NCBI GenBank assembly: GCA_022497155.1
Contig: MU385804.1
Location: 1 to 60,064 of the forward strand
Origin: Whalleya microplaca
Lineage: Eukaryota > Ascomycota > Sordariomycetes > Xylariales > Xylariaceae
Direction: 5' to 3'
Length of the DNA: 60,064 nt
This document shows, piece by piece, positions 44,226 to 55,538 of this stretch (its first letter is position 1; every line of letters begins with the position of its first letter). The notes below the pieces were generated by a model. The model was not told the origin of the DNA. It saw nothing but the letters and a program-made list of their open reading frames with translations, and searched no databases. The translations under genes and the position numbers were made by a program.

Positions 44226-45469
44226 ATGGCCCCAGATGTGACTAGATTGCAAGAGACGGCAAATCTCCAAACCAGCTCAACTTTCTTTGTGAAACTTCCA
44301 CCGGAAATACGGGAGAGTGAGACTCAGTGAGTTGTATTCCATAGTCTTTGTGGTCCCTCGAGTCTGTTTCTTGCACCCTTTTGAAGCGTATCCCGGGGTT
44401 GATAACTCTTGAAACAAGACCCGGGACTCGCAATATTCTACTACATTATCCAGAAGAAGAAGATTCTGACTCTAGATGATGTAGTGATCTATGCAGAGTG
44501 CTAGGCTGCATCTGGGCTCAATCAACATGTCTTCGTCCACGATGATCGTCTAACACACTCGCCCTGCATCTTGGCTCCCGATGAAGTAGACGAAATGCTT
44601 GAGGCGCTAAGGCAAATATGCCAAACGCGTCACAAGTTGCGTAGTCAACCCCTTGTCATGGATAACAAGTGGGCGTCGAGGTTCTCGTCTACTTGGCATG
44701 AACACTGGAAATGCGAAGAAAACATGGTGGCTTACCGAGGCAACAGCAAGACTGGCCGTCGACGACTCACGCTTTTTCTACCAGTCTTATTAACTTGTAA
44801 AAGAACGTAATTGTCTCGAAGCTACAAGACCCCGTATATGACGTGGATAACTGAGCATATATCAGGTACCCTGAGGCTCGCAACAGTCTCTACACGCCCA
44901 TCACGTTGACCTTCACAGATCTCACGACGTCGCATGGGTTTTTAGTGGCCTCGCAGACAATCGTGCCGAGGCCAATTCACTCTCTTGCATTTTCTCTCTC
45001 GATACCCTTTGAAACTCTCCACCAGCCTCGGCTCGACTCGTCCTATCCTCGCTTTGCAGGGCCCTGGGCAGAGCTGTGAACCACACTCTCAGACCTTGTG
45101 CGCTTCGCAGCTCTCCGCGAAGTTACAATCCGGCTCATGCTCGCGGATGATAGGTTCTGGTGGCAGGTTCGCGAGCGATGGATTCTTAGCGGTATTAGGG
45201 GAATGCTGGCCCGCTGCTTGACGGTCCAGCTACCAGAAACAACGCATCTCGAGTGGTCGCGCCCGTACCAATATATAAGGGATGATATGACACCGTTCAA
45301 ACTACAAAGATATGTCAGCCTACCATGGATAAGCTTCGAGAACGGTCTCATAGAGCCAGGTATGGACTCGCCCCGTCTCGAGGATGACAATGTGCTGGCA
45401 AAGGAGACTAAGCTACAAAAGGCGAGGCGAGGGATCCGGGAACTAGTTTCTGGTTTGAAGCTAGACTGA
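44226..45469 (+). pseudogene. Decayed paralogue of the F-box-like/DUF7730-like gene
   Basis: An ATG at 44226 opens a frame reaching FFVKLPPEIRE, the same LPxEIR motif as in the upstream gene, then runs into stops. 44571-44807 resembles the upstream exon 2: SSTWHEHWKCEEN here against SSTWGSRHWRCEER there, and both exons end in a CKR-x codon split by an intron (CKRT|YPEA here, CKRM|YPEV there). The shared intron position shows common descent. The last exon starts at about 44866 and runs to 45469 but has an in-frame TGA at 45077-45079, after GPWAEL, where related proteins often have Trp; TGG-to-TGA would explain it. The gene is therefore broken in at least two places. Confidence 0.6.
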
Positions 45470-46097
45470 TATGCAAGAATATAGCTACAAGGGCTAATAT
45501 AGGCCTGGGAAGATATAGAAGGTACGATCGATATAATATATTCGACGACAGAAGATAATATATCCCAGATTTAAGGTTGTTCGAGTTTCCATTTCAACAA
45601 GCACAAGTTTAAACTCAACAAGGAACAAAAACGAATCTCTAAGCAAGAGGGCTCTTCATAAATATGGGAATCATTGTCATACCTATTTGGTTCTCTATAA
45701 CTAATCCTGAGGCCATCTCCACGAACTTTTCTTTTTAGGGTCAGAATATACCAGCGTTACGGCCCCTTTTGTCTATTGGCTAAGTTTATGATGCTGCTGC
45801 TTCGTCTCTTTTGATGCATTTCATGGCCTTTATGGTTGAACCTGGCAGTTCAGGTGGAATTATTTGCCACTGTTTTATCGTTCTTCCCGAGACAGTCTCA
45901 GTATGAAATATAGAAGGTTCCTGAACGCCGTTGTGGAAATGGCAAAGGAGTGTGATAGCCACTACTTAGTCTTTACCAGGAGAAATCAAATTCTTGCTCA
46001 AAAGACACACCTGCCCTATTCCCTGATGGTCTGCTGTTTAAATACGTAGTACTTGAATTACAATATCACATAGACATCTGATGATTGCTCAATCAGT
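45470..46097. other. Intergenic region
   Basis: About 630 bp, fairly AT-rich, without a supported gene. It holds the 3' ends of the decayed paralogue and of the minus-strand gene that follows. Confidence 0.5.
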
Positions 46098-48422
46098 CTA
46101 CCCCTTCAGGGCCGCCGTCGGCTTCTTCTTCTTCTTCTTCGGCGCGAACGGATTCACTGGATTATTCGCCCGGGCTTCGAGTCTCTTGCGCGTATCCCCG
46201 AGCCGCTTCATCTTAAGTGCCTCGAAGCGCTCGCGTGTTTCGACTTCGATGAGCACCTGGTGCTGCGCTGACTCCTTTCGCGCGATCTCGGCGCGCGCGT
46301 CCATAAGAACCTCCAGGGCTAAGAGGCTTACGTCATCGACAGCCATGCCATCTGACAGCGCCTTGTGCTTGTAGTCCTCCGCGTCGACATACGTCTCCTT
46401 CCGCCGGGGGGCGTCCTGCTTCGGTGGAAGGGATAACTTTGGCGGCGGTGCTACGAGGAGATTGAGCACCTTTTTCTCTGGCGATTTGATCATGAAGGAG
46501 ATGGGTATGTCGGCCGTTGCGAGTCCCACATCACACACTTCAATATCGCTATGGTCAAAACACTCGGCGGTCCTGTCCATGTCTATTTCAACGTTAGGCA
46601 AGGTATTTGCTGTTCCCATGTGTTCGTCATCTATCGTCATGGCATCCTCCACCACAGCTTCCCGAAGGCCAGATTGGACCGGGGCCTCTATTTCCATGGG
46701 TTCTAGTTGTTGAACTGCCTTAGGCTCTGATGTTGGCTCTGGAGTGGCTTTATGCTCAACATCCATTGGAGTAGTCTGTTGGGTAACCGACATATCAGGA
46801 GCCTTCGTCTGCTCAACCTCCATTGGGGTAGTCTCAGTCTCTTGAATAACTGACAATTCAAGCGCTTTCGTCTGCTCAGTCTCCATTGGCATAGGCTCCC
46901 CAAGAACTGATAGAGCTGGTTCTTGCATCTGGACTTGCATTGGTTCTGGTTCCGGTACTAGTTCCGGTGCTGCTGCTGGTGTTGATGTTGGTGCTAGCAT
47001 TGGTGTTGGCATTTGTGATGGTGTCGGTAGCGATATCGCTGTCAGAGTTGGTGCTGACTCTAGAACAGCAGGAGCCTCAGCGGTCACGGCACACTCTTCG
47101 ATAGATATTGGATCTTCCTTAGGCTGCGGCTCAAGCTCAAGCTGTAGTTCAGGTTCAGGTTGAGGTGCTGGCTCAAGCTTGGGCTCGGCACCAGCTAGAG
47201 AGGTGACAGTAATGGGCTCAGCGGTAAGCTCGGGGGTAAGCTCTTGAACAACCACCAGGTCTGTAACCATCACCGGTTCAGGCTCAATATATTGTGGCTC
47301 CTGAATCGGCTGTGGAATAATACTCGACGCAGGTGTTGTAACCGATTCCGGAATAGGTACAAGCTTTAACTTCGGCTCTGGATCTGGAGTAATCGGCGGC
47401 TCAGTGGTGATAATCGGCTCTGCGATTTCTACTGGCTCTGGCTCAGGCTCGAGTTTGGGCTCATTTTGATGTTCAGGTTCAGGCGTATGCTCAGGCTCAG
47501 GCTCTTTCTTGGGTTTAGGGGAAGGTTCAGGGGTTATGACCTGTGCTGTGATGGTAGCCGGCGCAGGAGTAACGGCCGGCTCTGACTCTGGAATAGGCTG
47601 GCGTCGCGGGATCTTCCACCATGTCGACTGGTATAGCTTCTCCCCGGCCTTCTTCTTATTGACGGCTATATAGTAATCGTGGCGGGGTGGAGGGGTCGGG
47701 GTAATAGATAGCATAGCTTCCGGAGTAGCCGGCCGTTCAATCTGTGCTGGCGTTTGTTCCACAGGTACCGAAATCATTTGTGAGAGGCTTAGAGGTGTAG
47801 GGCTTGGCTGGATATTGGCACAAACCATGAGTTGGGATGTCGTCAGTTGCAGGGGAGAAGGCGAAGGTGGTGGTGACTCTGGCTCTATAGTAGTATTGAC
47901 CATGATATTCGACAAAGAGACCGAGCCTTTCGTGAAATTGGCGGAACTTAGGCCTTGGTTAGAGTCGGAATTGGAGTCGGAATTGGAATCGGGGTCGAGA
48001 CCAGAGTTGAAGATGTAGTCGGAGCAGAGCAGTTTAATCCGGTGAAGGATAGGTAATATTTCCGGCAGATATAGGATGGAGAATTCGAGAAGGATATGCA
48101 CATAAGCCCTGGCTGAGTCTTCTCGATACAGCTGAAGGTAGAGTAGTGTCATACTGACAACAGACATGGCGAAGTATCGAGCCGTCCATTCGTGGAAACA
48201 TATCATAGCGAATAAATAGATATCATTTCCGGTAGGGCCCATTAGCTCGAAGACGCACTTCGCAAAGAGGCAGTTGAAAATGAGAATAGGTGGGTACAGG
48301 TCGAGATCAGACGGCGAGAGGACGGAGTGGCTTGCTACAAGGCCCAAGAAGCAGCCAAGGAACCCGGCGCAGGCGGCGTCGTACGCCAGGAAGAAAGGGA
48401 AAATGATCGGGAATAAAGGCAT
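46098..48422 (-). CDS. Membrane-anchored Pro/Glu-rich protein, no known family
   Basis: This is one long exon coding 774 aa. Residues 1-130 contain about four hydrophobic segments (near 4-32, 44-62, 66-98 and 106-125), so the N-terminus is probably a membrane domain. Residues 140-600 are low complexity, dominated by Pro, Glu, Thr and Ser with PEPEP runs and degenerate tandem units of about 20 residues (TTPMEVEQTKAPDMSVTQ and relatives, 46750-46910 on the DNA). Residues ~685-774 are charged and helical (LEVLMDARAEIARKESAQ), ending in a Lys run coded by a CTT microsatellite. No domain is recognised. The membrane-plus-disordered architecture could serve as a tether or scaffold; this is speculation. 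The open frame free of stops next to broken genes suggests it is functional. Confidence 0.65.
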   Translation of the reverse strand: MPLFPIIFPFFLAYDAACAGFLGCFLGLVASHSVLSPSDLDLYPPILIFNCLFAKCVFELMGPTGNDIYLFAMICFHEWTARYFAMSVVSMTLLYLQLYREDSARAYVHILLEFSILYLPEILPILHRIKLLCSDYIFNSGLDPDSNSDSNSDSNQGLSSANFTKGSVSLSNIMVNTTIEPESPPPSPSPLQLTTSQLMVCANIQPSPTPLSLSQMISVPVEQTPAQIERPATPEAMLSITPTPPPRHDYYIAVNKKKAGEKLYQSTWWKIPRRQPIPESEPAVTPAPATITAQVITPEPSPKPKKEPEPEHTPEPEHQNEPKLEPEPEPVEIAEPIITTEPPITPDPEPKLKLVPIPESVTTPASSIIPQPIQEPQYIEPEPVMVTDLVVVQELTPELTAEPITVTSLAGAEPKLEPAPQPEPELQLELEPQPKEDPISIEECAVTAEAPAVLESAPTLTAISLPTPSQMPTPMLAPTSTPAAAPELVPEPEPMQVQMQEPALSVLGEPMPMETEQTKALELSVIQETETTPMEVEQTKAPDMSVTQQTTPMDVEHKATPEPTSEPKAVQQLEPMEIEAPVQSGLREAVVEDAMTIDDEHMGTANTLPNVEIDMDRTAECFDHSDIEVCDVGLATADIPISFMIKSPEKKVLNLLVAPPPKLSLPPKQDAPRRKETYVDAEDYKHKALSDGMAVDDVSLLALEVLMDARAEIARKESAQHQVLIEVETRERFEALKMKRLGDTRKRLEARANNPVNPFAPKKKKKKPTAALKG
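46750..46910 (-). repeat. Degenerate tandem repeats within the Pro/Glu-rich gene
   Basis: CTCCATTGG(A/G)GTAGTCT and TTCGTCTGCTCA recur about every 57-63 bp, encoding variants of PMEVEQTKAxxxSVxQ. Length variation between strains would be expected. Confidence 0.7.
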
Positions 48423-50106
48423 CTTCGTAGATATTGAGGTGGAGAAGATGGTATAGACGTCAAGAACGTTCGTATGATCAAATAGTCAATGGAGTACGAC
48501 TGTGAAGGATCACAAGGATCAAGGCTATCGAGGTTTTGGGTGCTTCAGATGCGATGATGTTGCGATGCAGTGGTAAGGTTGTAGAAGGAGAGGGTCTGGT
48601 AAATTGTGGAACAAAGCTTTGTGGGCATAGGCAAACTTTGCTCAGAAATGTTTGCAGAAAGTGAATGCATGTGATGTTGAATGTGAGAGTAAGGTGACTG
48701 AATTTCGCAGGTTGCCTGAGGAACTCTCTGACTATCGCTAGATAAGGTGTACTTCTTGCAGTTGGTACAGTTTTTGACTCGAGAGTTTGTGTTGCACAGG
48801 CAATTCTGACCAGTTCACCAGCCAGTGACATGTCAAATGGTCAGCCCCTCGTATCCATTCGCGTAATGATTCAAGTGTATAGATGTATAGTTCTCAACTT
48901 GCCTGATAATCAATCAAGAGAATCTGGATAGTAGAAGTAACAAAAACGCAACATTAAGATCACTTACATTATAAGCTTCCTATAGCTCGTTGAGGTATGA
49001 TATACGGAGAGAAACGTGTAGACACCGCTTAGGTCCACAAACTATGGCAGCATGTTTGAGCTAGAAATCCTATCACGCTATCAACCTTTAATATATGTTA
49101 GGAACTTTTATCTTGCTCCCGTTGACAAAGCTTACGAGATATTTTAATGTAGGCAGCAAGGAACTGTTCTGTGGTATTGTGTAACCTTATAAATATAATT
49201 TATGTTCATACTATTTCCTCTATAGTGGGTTTAAAAGACAGTTTACTCAGATTTGTTACGATCTATGCTATCTTTAGCATCTCAAGGCCTTTAGAAAGTG
49301 TTAAGGTAGTTGTATTTTTAGGTAATTGACCTGCTGTTATCCAAAGTCTGGTATTAATTATCAGACGTCGGGATGACTTTATAAACATTTGAGTTATTTC
49401 TGTGGCATGAAGCTCTTGGAGGAGAGGCATTTATAAGAGTGTTAGTAAACAGCTTACGTATGTAGCTTTACCTATCTACACTTGTTAACTAAAGTGAAAA
49501 TGAGTGGCCTAATAGAACGGCCAGGAATTAGCTGTTAGCTAGAGTTCATTATGATGTAAAACTCTACTGATCTGAAGAACCTGAGGATAGGTAGTGTTGA
49601 AATAGACGCAGGTCATGAGTATCATAGTAGTCATTATTAGGGAACTATCATCACTAGAGTCTAGAGGAGGGAAGCCTCCTATATATAAGCCACAGCTTAT
49701 GGGGCGTTCCGAGCCACCTGAATTATCAGCCACACATCCCTGTATTCCGACAGGTAGCGAGACGACATAAGATGTTAATTCTACTTTGCTTTAGTTACCG
49801 AAAGCACCTATTGGGTCAAACATTAAATTACATACGAGGGCTATTTGTATTCCTTACATTTATATTTAGTTTTGAATTTTCTTTATTCGACTTACGCCTT
49901 AGTCTCAACGAGTATTTACACGTACCCTTCCTAACGCACTCTTATAAGCACCCTACCATCTGAAGTGGTCACGGCAAGTCTAATAGATGCAAGCAGGTAG
50001 GAACTAAACATTTCATTCTAAGATAAGTCATCTGAAAGTTGTCCAATTGTATTAGCTGTCCGTTTGCATATTCAGAGTGCCCGCGTACTCGATTCACCTA
50101 CGTTAC
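48423..50106. other. Intergenic region, AT-richer than the gene block
   Basis: About 1.7 kb without a supported gene. A 117-aa minus-strand frame at 48478-48831 lies directly upstream of the Pro/Glu-rich gene and is more likely leader or promoter. From about 48900 base composition falls towards AT-rich, without the extreme RIP seen at the window ends. Confidence 0.5.
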
Positions 50107-51846
50107 CTATGAAGTCTCGATCAGGCAGCGGTGTCCCGAAGGCGACAGCAAAAAGTAGAGGTCTGGTTTCATATCACTGTCGCTCATACCCTCCTTCTCA
50201 GAGACTCTAGCACTGGGATACGCCAAAAAGAATCGAGCTGTAGCCAACCGCAGCTCGATTTTGGCGAGATGTAGCCCAATGCAAACTAACAATGTGTAAA
50301 ATTAGCACCAACATTAAAATCACACCGACAGAGGTCATGCCACTCACTGCGCGAACCACCACCGAAGGGCATATAACTGTCTTTCATGAGTTTAGTTGGG
50401 TTCTCCCATCTTGATGGTTCAAAGATGTCTGGATCGGGAAAAGCCTCGGGGTTTCTATGTAAGGTGTAAGACTGCGTCAATACGGTGTAGTTCTCCGGGA
50501 TGAAATAACCGCCCAGCGTGGCACCTCCTTCAGGCACAACCCGAGGCAGTCCAGACGGGACGACCGAGTATAGACGCAAAGTTTCGTCGATAGTTTGCGC
50601 CAGGTACGGCAAAGCCTTCAAGTTGTCATCGGAGAAATCCTCGGGGAGCGTGCGCAGCTCCTTGAGCAACGTGGCCTTAATCTTGGGGTGGCGGCACACT
50701 GACCAAATTAAGTAAGTCAAAGTGTTAGCAGTCGTATCGCTGCCCGCCACGATGAAAGTCTGGGCATTATCTCGAATTTCTATGGGGGTCAGCGTCTCTT
50801 CGTCTTGAGCTTTGTACATTTTCGAGAAGACCGTATAGCTTGGCTTCTCACTATCGTTATCCACCAGGTCTTGATGGCGCTGAAGTGATTCTGTAGCGTA
50901 TGCTTGTACTCGGCGTGTGGTAGCGACCACGCCTTTGATAAATGGGATGGGTACGGAATTCAACGCCAACTGGGTGAGAAAGGGGAACGTGACTCGCATT
51001 CCTCCCAGGAACCCCAGGACTTCTAAGTCCCTGCTGTACTGATTTTTCTTTATAACGAGTCAATAATACCTTTTATAAATATTGATGAAGACGATCGACG
51101 AACCTGGCCTAGATCTAACATCCGGAAGGATTCACCAAATGTGAGTTCCCCAATGACATCCGTAGTCATAAAGATGCACCATTTGAAGATATCAACGGCG
51201 CCCCGATTCCTTGATTCTTCGCCCATGCGGTCAATAGCTAATCGAACCTTGGCTTCGATCTGAGGCATAAACCGCTTCAGGCCCGACTCCGAGATAGGCG
51301 AACTAAGTAGCTTCCGATGACGACGGTGAATTTCTACATCGGTGGTGCTAAAAACGCTGGTCACGGTAGGCGCGAAGTCCTTATAGAATGAAGACTTCAA
51401 AAACTCTTTATGAACTCGATAAATTATCTGGGCGGAAGCCGGGTCGGCAACATCGACTTCAAAAGGGCTGATGCGGACAACGGAACCTAATCACCATCAA
51501 TCAGGGTATTCGACCAGTTTGAACTTTAAGGCGAGAGAGAGAGGGGGGAAAGGAGAAAGAAAAAAGCATCAATGCCACTAACCATATTTTTGATGAAGAG
51601 AATGAACATAGGCTGGCAACCGGCCTTTTAAGCGGTAATATTTAGGGACAAGATCAGTCCATCTACTGTACCAAGGTCCAGGAATTTTCGACAAGGGATT
51701 GCTGAATCCTCTGAGGAGTCTCTAATCGACGTTAGTCGGGATAGCAATGGATAGATTTGCCCATAAGCCCTAACCCAGAGGAGTGCTAGAGATAGCACAA
51801 TTGCACCAACATATAGCGGCGACAAACCGAAGAGCTCCATATCCAT
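50107..51846 (-). CDS. Cytochrome P450 monooxygenase, first exon unresolved
   Basis: Minus-strand exons with firm joins are: a piece ending at 51583, 51486-51104, 51047-50348 and 50284/5-50107, with introns of 96, 56 and 62 bp. They give NPLSKIPGPWYSRWTDL (hinge), YGSVVRISPFEV, I-helix VAGSDTTANT, DETLRLY (ExxR), FEPSRW and haem loop FGGGSRICIG, the last completed by the final intron. These features fit the fungal CYP families around isotrichodermin C-15 hydroxylase and benzoate hydroxylase. The membrane anchor (MDMELFGLSPLYVGAIVLSL, ATG at 51846) is in a different frame. A GTTAGG...CTAAC...CAG intron (51774-51711) removes the right region but leaves the frame off by one. Either an unusual splice or a one-base indel is present, so the gene may be inactive. 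Confidence 0.75.
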
Positions 51847-52535
51847 AGTCTGTGTCGGTAGGCGGACGGGTTGACACACTTAGTTTATTTTGTGATTGAT
51901 AAATTTCTTGAACGGGTGGGCTAGGGACATGCCATGATTTATACCAAAAAAGCTTCATCATTCGCCTCATCGGTGTTTCTAGTGTATACCTATATAGATA
52001 GCCTTTCATGTCTACAAGAAATCATCCGTTCATACCGCATACTCGTAAAAGCAAGTTACATGGCGTCAGCCAGTTGAATCCCCGCTTCGGAGGGCGACGT
52101 CTCTCAATAAGGATACAAAGTCGTTATCGACCGCGTGAAAGCCGATGGACCGTTGCCACTACCATATGCTTGATGCTGATTCAGTCCTCCTCGCCAACGT
52201 CGTCGTGCATTTTTATTATGCGAAGGAATGGAGTTCGGTTTGGAGTCCGAAGTGCCGAGAGCATCTTGGCTACATAGTCGATTGGCGGGATGCTAAGGTC
52301 GAACAAGCATCTTGATAGGCTGAACGCCTGATGTGGACTTGACGTGGGTCTGACGATCGTCGGCGCCCCTTTTGATAGAAGACCGGCTGACCGGCTTTTC
52401 ATACTATGGCATGGTTTGTACGGACGTCTTCTACCAATTTTCTAATGGATTTCGTGTGGTTGGTTGCCTGCTTTCTAACTGGCAATTGCCCAAATGAAAC
52501 TCCTGGCTATTCCGTCCGGCCGCCTAGACTTATAC
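51847..52535. other. Region between the P450 and the right isochore boundary
   Basis: About 690 bp of ordinary composition. It should contain the P450 promoter (minus strand), with CTATATAGGTATACACTAGAAAC-like AT sequence near 51980-52000. No gene is supported. Confidence 0.5.
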
Positions 52536-52672
52536 ATGGGAGTCCCATGGGACTCCCACCAATTCCCATGGGAAGTGATGGGACTCCCATGTAAGTCCCA
52601 CGCTAGTGGTGGGACTCCCACGAAATTTCCCTCCCATTACATATTCCCATGGGACTCCCATAGGAAATGTAT
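52536..52672. repeat. Array of self-complementary GGGACTCCC motifs
   Basis: In 137 bp the word TGGGACTCCCA or its reverse complement TGGGAGTCCCA, or close variants (GGTGGGACTCCCAC, GATGGGACTCCCAT, TAAGTCCCAC), occurs six or seven times in alternation, separated by CCCATGGGA palindromes. Almost any two units can pair. The array sits exactly where normal DNA gives way to the AT-rich island. Confidence 0.85.
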
Positions 52673-52679
52673 ATATATT

Positions 52680-53841
52680 AATAGGACAGATAAGACTTCG
52701 AAATAATTATAAAATAATTAACTGAGACTTATATATTAATATAAATTAGCAAATGCTTAAATGCCTATATTAATAAATAGTAAAGGTATTTATATAAAGT
52801 TTCGTATTTTAAACGCTAGTATTTTTTAAAAACTAAATGCTATTAAATTATTACTTTAATTAAGCTATAGAAAATTATTTATTTATAGTTTTAAATTGTT
52901 AACCTTTTTTTTATATCTTTCGGTTTTTTAAAACTTATCGAATTAATATAACTTGATATTATTTTAAAGCTGTTTTTTTTATGCCGCTCGATTTTTCCGA
53001 GCTACTTTTTTACAATATATTTATCGTTTTAGTAAATCAGGCGTATAATTTTTTAACCATATTTTTTATAAAGTTAGGAAATAATTAATAACTGTTTTTA
53101 TTAAAGTTATATTTTTAATTTATAATATAACTTAATTAATATAAATATAAGCTAAGTTAAATATTAAAAATTTATTAAATTATTTTATAATTATTTTATT
53201 AATAATTATATCTTTTATTATTTCTGTTATAGTAAATTTAGCTGTTTTTTAAAGGCCAAGTATAATAAAAGCTTGCTATTTATATTTTATATTAAATTAT
53301 TAAAAAACTTCCCGGATAAGTCGTTAAAAGGCAGCTTTAAAAATTAAAAGGTTAGTGTTTTTTTAATAATAATAAATCTTATATAAAATAGTAATTATAA
53401 CTAAATTAGTGAAATACTTATAAAATAATCTTTTTATATATTTTTTAGCCTTTATTTGCGTACTTTTAGTTGCCGCGCGTTAGGCGTATTAAAAATAGGA
53501 GTTTTTTTTTATTTATTATTAAGGTTTTTCTTTAGTTAATAAAATAGGTATTTTACGAGCTATAATTTTACGGCTTTTTTAATTTACGGTAAATTAAATT
53601 TTTTTAAGCCTAAGGTCGGTATTTTTTCCTTTTAAAAATGGTAGATTTATATTAATATATCGCTGTTTTTTCTCGGTAAAGTTTTTAATAATTATAATAG
53701 CAACTTTATTATTTATATCTATTTTTTTATTATCGTTTTTATTATTTTTGTTATTATTATTAGCTTTATAGTTAGGTATTACTTTATTATATTTACTCCG
53801 GTTATTGTTTTAAAAAATAAAATTAGGATTATTATCCGAGT
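52680..53841. other. AT-rich RIP-degraded DNA, right island start
   Basis: This is a strongly AT-rich stretch with no open frame of note. Because it ends in the R2 terminal sequence (53842-53952) it may be the body of the corresponding DNA transposon, but no transposase motif could be recognised on either strand. Confidence 0.6.
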
Positions 53842-53952
53842 TTAATATTGACACGCTGCAGTAGCGGGGTTACCTAGTGACCCCACTTATAGATAAAATA
53901 GATAGATTAAATAAGGCACGCACCTATATTAGAAGCTATAGCCTTCGGCTAT
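53842..53952 (-). repeat. Repeat R2, right-island copy
   Basis: This is the reverse complement of 9313-9418, with CACGCTGCAGTAGCGGGGTT at one end and GCCTTCGGCTATAG at the other. It keeps more G and C than the left copy and contains GGGGTTACCTAGTGACCCC. It abuts the R1 copy at 53955. Confidence 0.7.
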
Positions 53953-53954
53953 AG

Positions 53955-54274
53955 TGTAATGGGGCAGGGGATTACGGGTATTGACAGCAGCTTAAAAGCC
54001 ACTAAAAGCCCCCTAAAGCCACGTCATAGGGCACTCCACAGGGTATCCACAGGGCACTCCACAGGGTATCCACAGGGCACTCCACAGGGCAATTTACAGT
54101 GGATCACATACCTGTATTTAGCTGACCTTTTCCCTCACATCTCTTTCACTTTTTTACCACAGATATCACCAGATAGTCAGATAGTTATATACACACAGCT
54201 CTGGCAGCTAATATACACTTATTTTTAACCTGATATCTCACTTTCGATTTACCCTAACACCCTATCCCAAGACA
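53955..54274 (+). mobile_element. R1 element, copy E
   Basis: This 320-bp copy runs from TGTAATGGGGCAGGGGATTA to CACCCTATCCCAAGACA. The flanks are ATAG and ATAA, a 4-bp duplication with one transition. It holds the longest internal array, with AGGGCACTCCAC and AGGGTATCCAC alternating in 54027-54089. Confidence 0.85.
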
Positions 54275-55334
54275 ATAATAATAAAATATTAAAACAAATA
54301 TTAAAAAGTAAAATCTATATATAATTATATATTTAAATAATATTAATATTAATATTAATAATTATATTTATTTATATTATATTATATATTATATAATAAA
54401 ATATATTAACGTTTTAAATTTATATATAATTTAAATATAATATTTTTATTAAATTAAATTTATAATATTAAAATATTATTATATATAAATTAATTTAAAG
54501 TTTTAAAATATTAATTACATTATATTTAAATATTAGTTTTTTAATATTTTCGATTTATATTATATAATATATTATTTTAAATATTAATAACTATATAATA
54601 TTTTAATAATATTAAATTTATTATATATTTTAAGTTATTTATATATTAATATAAAATATTAACGAAATAATAATTTATAAAAAGCTATTTATTAATATTA
54701 AAAGTTTTATTTCGAAAATAATAAAGCTAAGCCCGGTATATAATATTAAAGTTAATTTATTTTAATATTTTAATATTTATAAATTTTTTTTATAAGTAAA
54801 ATATTTTTTACTTATATTATATATCGATTAATATATATAGCGCATAAGTTATTATATCCGAATAAAGTAATTAAAAATAATTTAGCAGCTTTTTAAATAG
54901 CTTTTAGTGTATTTTTTTATATACGAAATACGCCCCGGACTTTTTTTAAGGTTATTTCCCGAACTAATTGTTAAAAGGGTTATTTTAAAAATAACAAAGC
55001 TATTATTTTCTAATATTTCCGGATTTCTTATAATGTAGCTACTAAAATAATTAATAAAATAATTATAAAATAACTAGGTAATATTATACCTTTTAATCGT
55101 TTCTTATAATGTTTGTTATAATATATAAAGGCTAGTTTATTTAAACGATATATTTTTTAACCCGGGTGTTCCGGTTATTTTTTTATTACTATTATAAATT
55201 GGCGTAACGTATTAAGGTAAGATTCCCGGGCATATTTAGTCGCAAAACTAACTAAATTTTAATTAATTACTTGTCGTAAGGTTAATTAGCCTATAAGCTT
55301 TAAACCTGCTAATAATTCGACTATTTTTATCAGA

Positions 55335-55538
55335 TGTAGGGCTTACGTTATAAGCCTTATTAACTTGTAAGCCCTATCGGGGATATATCGGGGAAGGACC
55401 GGAGGTCTTTCCTTACCCTTTGTTTATATAAGGGAGGCTTTGCCCCTTCTTATATAAAGGGGTTAAGAATTAATGCACCTATATTTATACCTTATAAGTT
55501 AATATATTACCCGTGCCTAATTACTACTATCTTTAACA
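55335..55538 (+). repeat. Solo-LTR-like repeat, right-island copy
   Basis: This 204-bp sequence matches 9972-10176 in direct orientation, from TGTAGGGCTTACGTTATAAG to TACTATCTTTAACA. It is less mutated than the left copy. The TG...CA ends fit a solitary LTR. The 45-kb spacing and different flanks argue against the two being ends of one element. Confidence 0.6.

Noticed and set aside
48478..48831. 117-codon minus-strand frame upstream of the Pro/Glu-rich gene
   Set aside because: It lies in the probable promoter and leader, with no domain, no signal peptide and no exon partner.
54027..54089. CRISPR-like alternating repeats in R1 copy E
   Set aside because: The units are adjacent tandem repeats without unique spacers and are part of a dispersed eukaryotic element.
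9972..55538. The two solo-LTR-like repeats as ends of one giant 45-kb element
   Set aside because: The interval contains ordinary conserved single-copy genes and the flanks do not share a target duplication.
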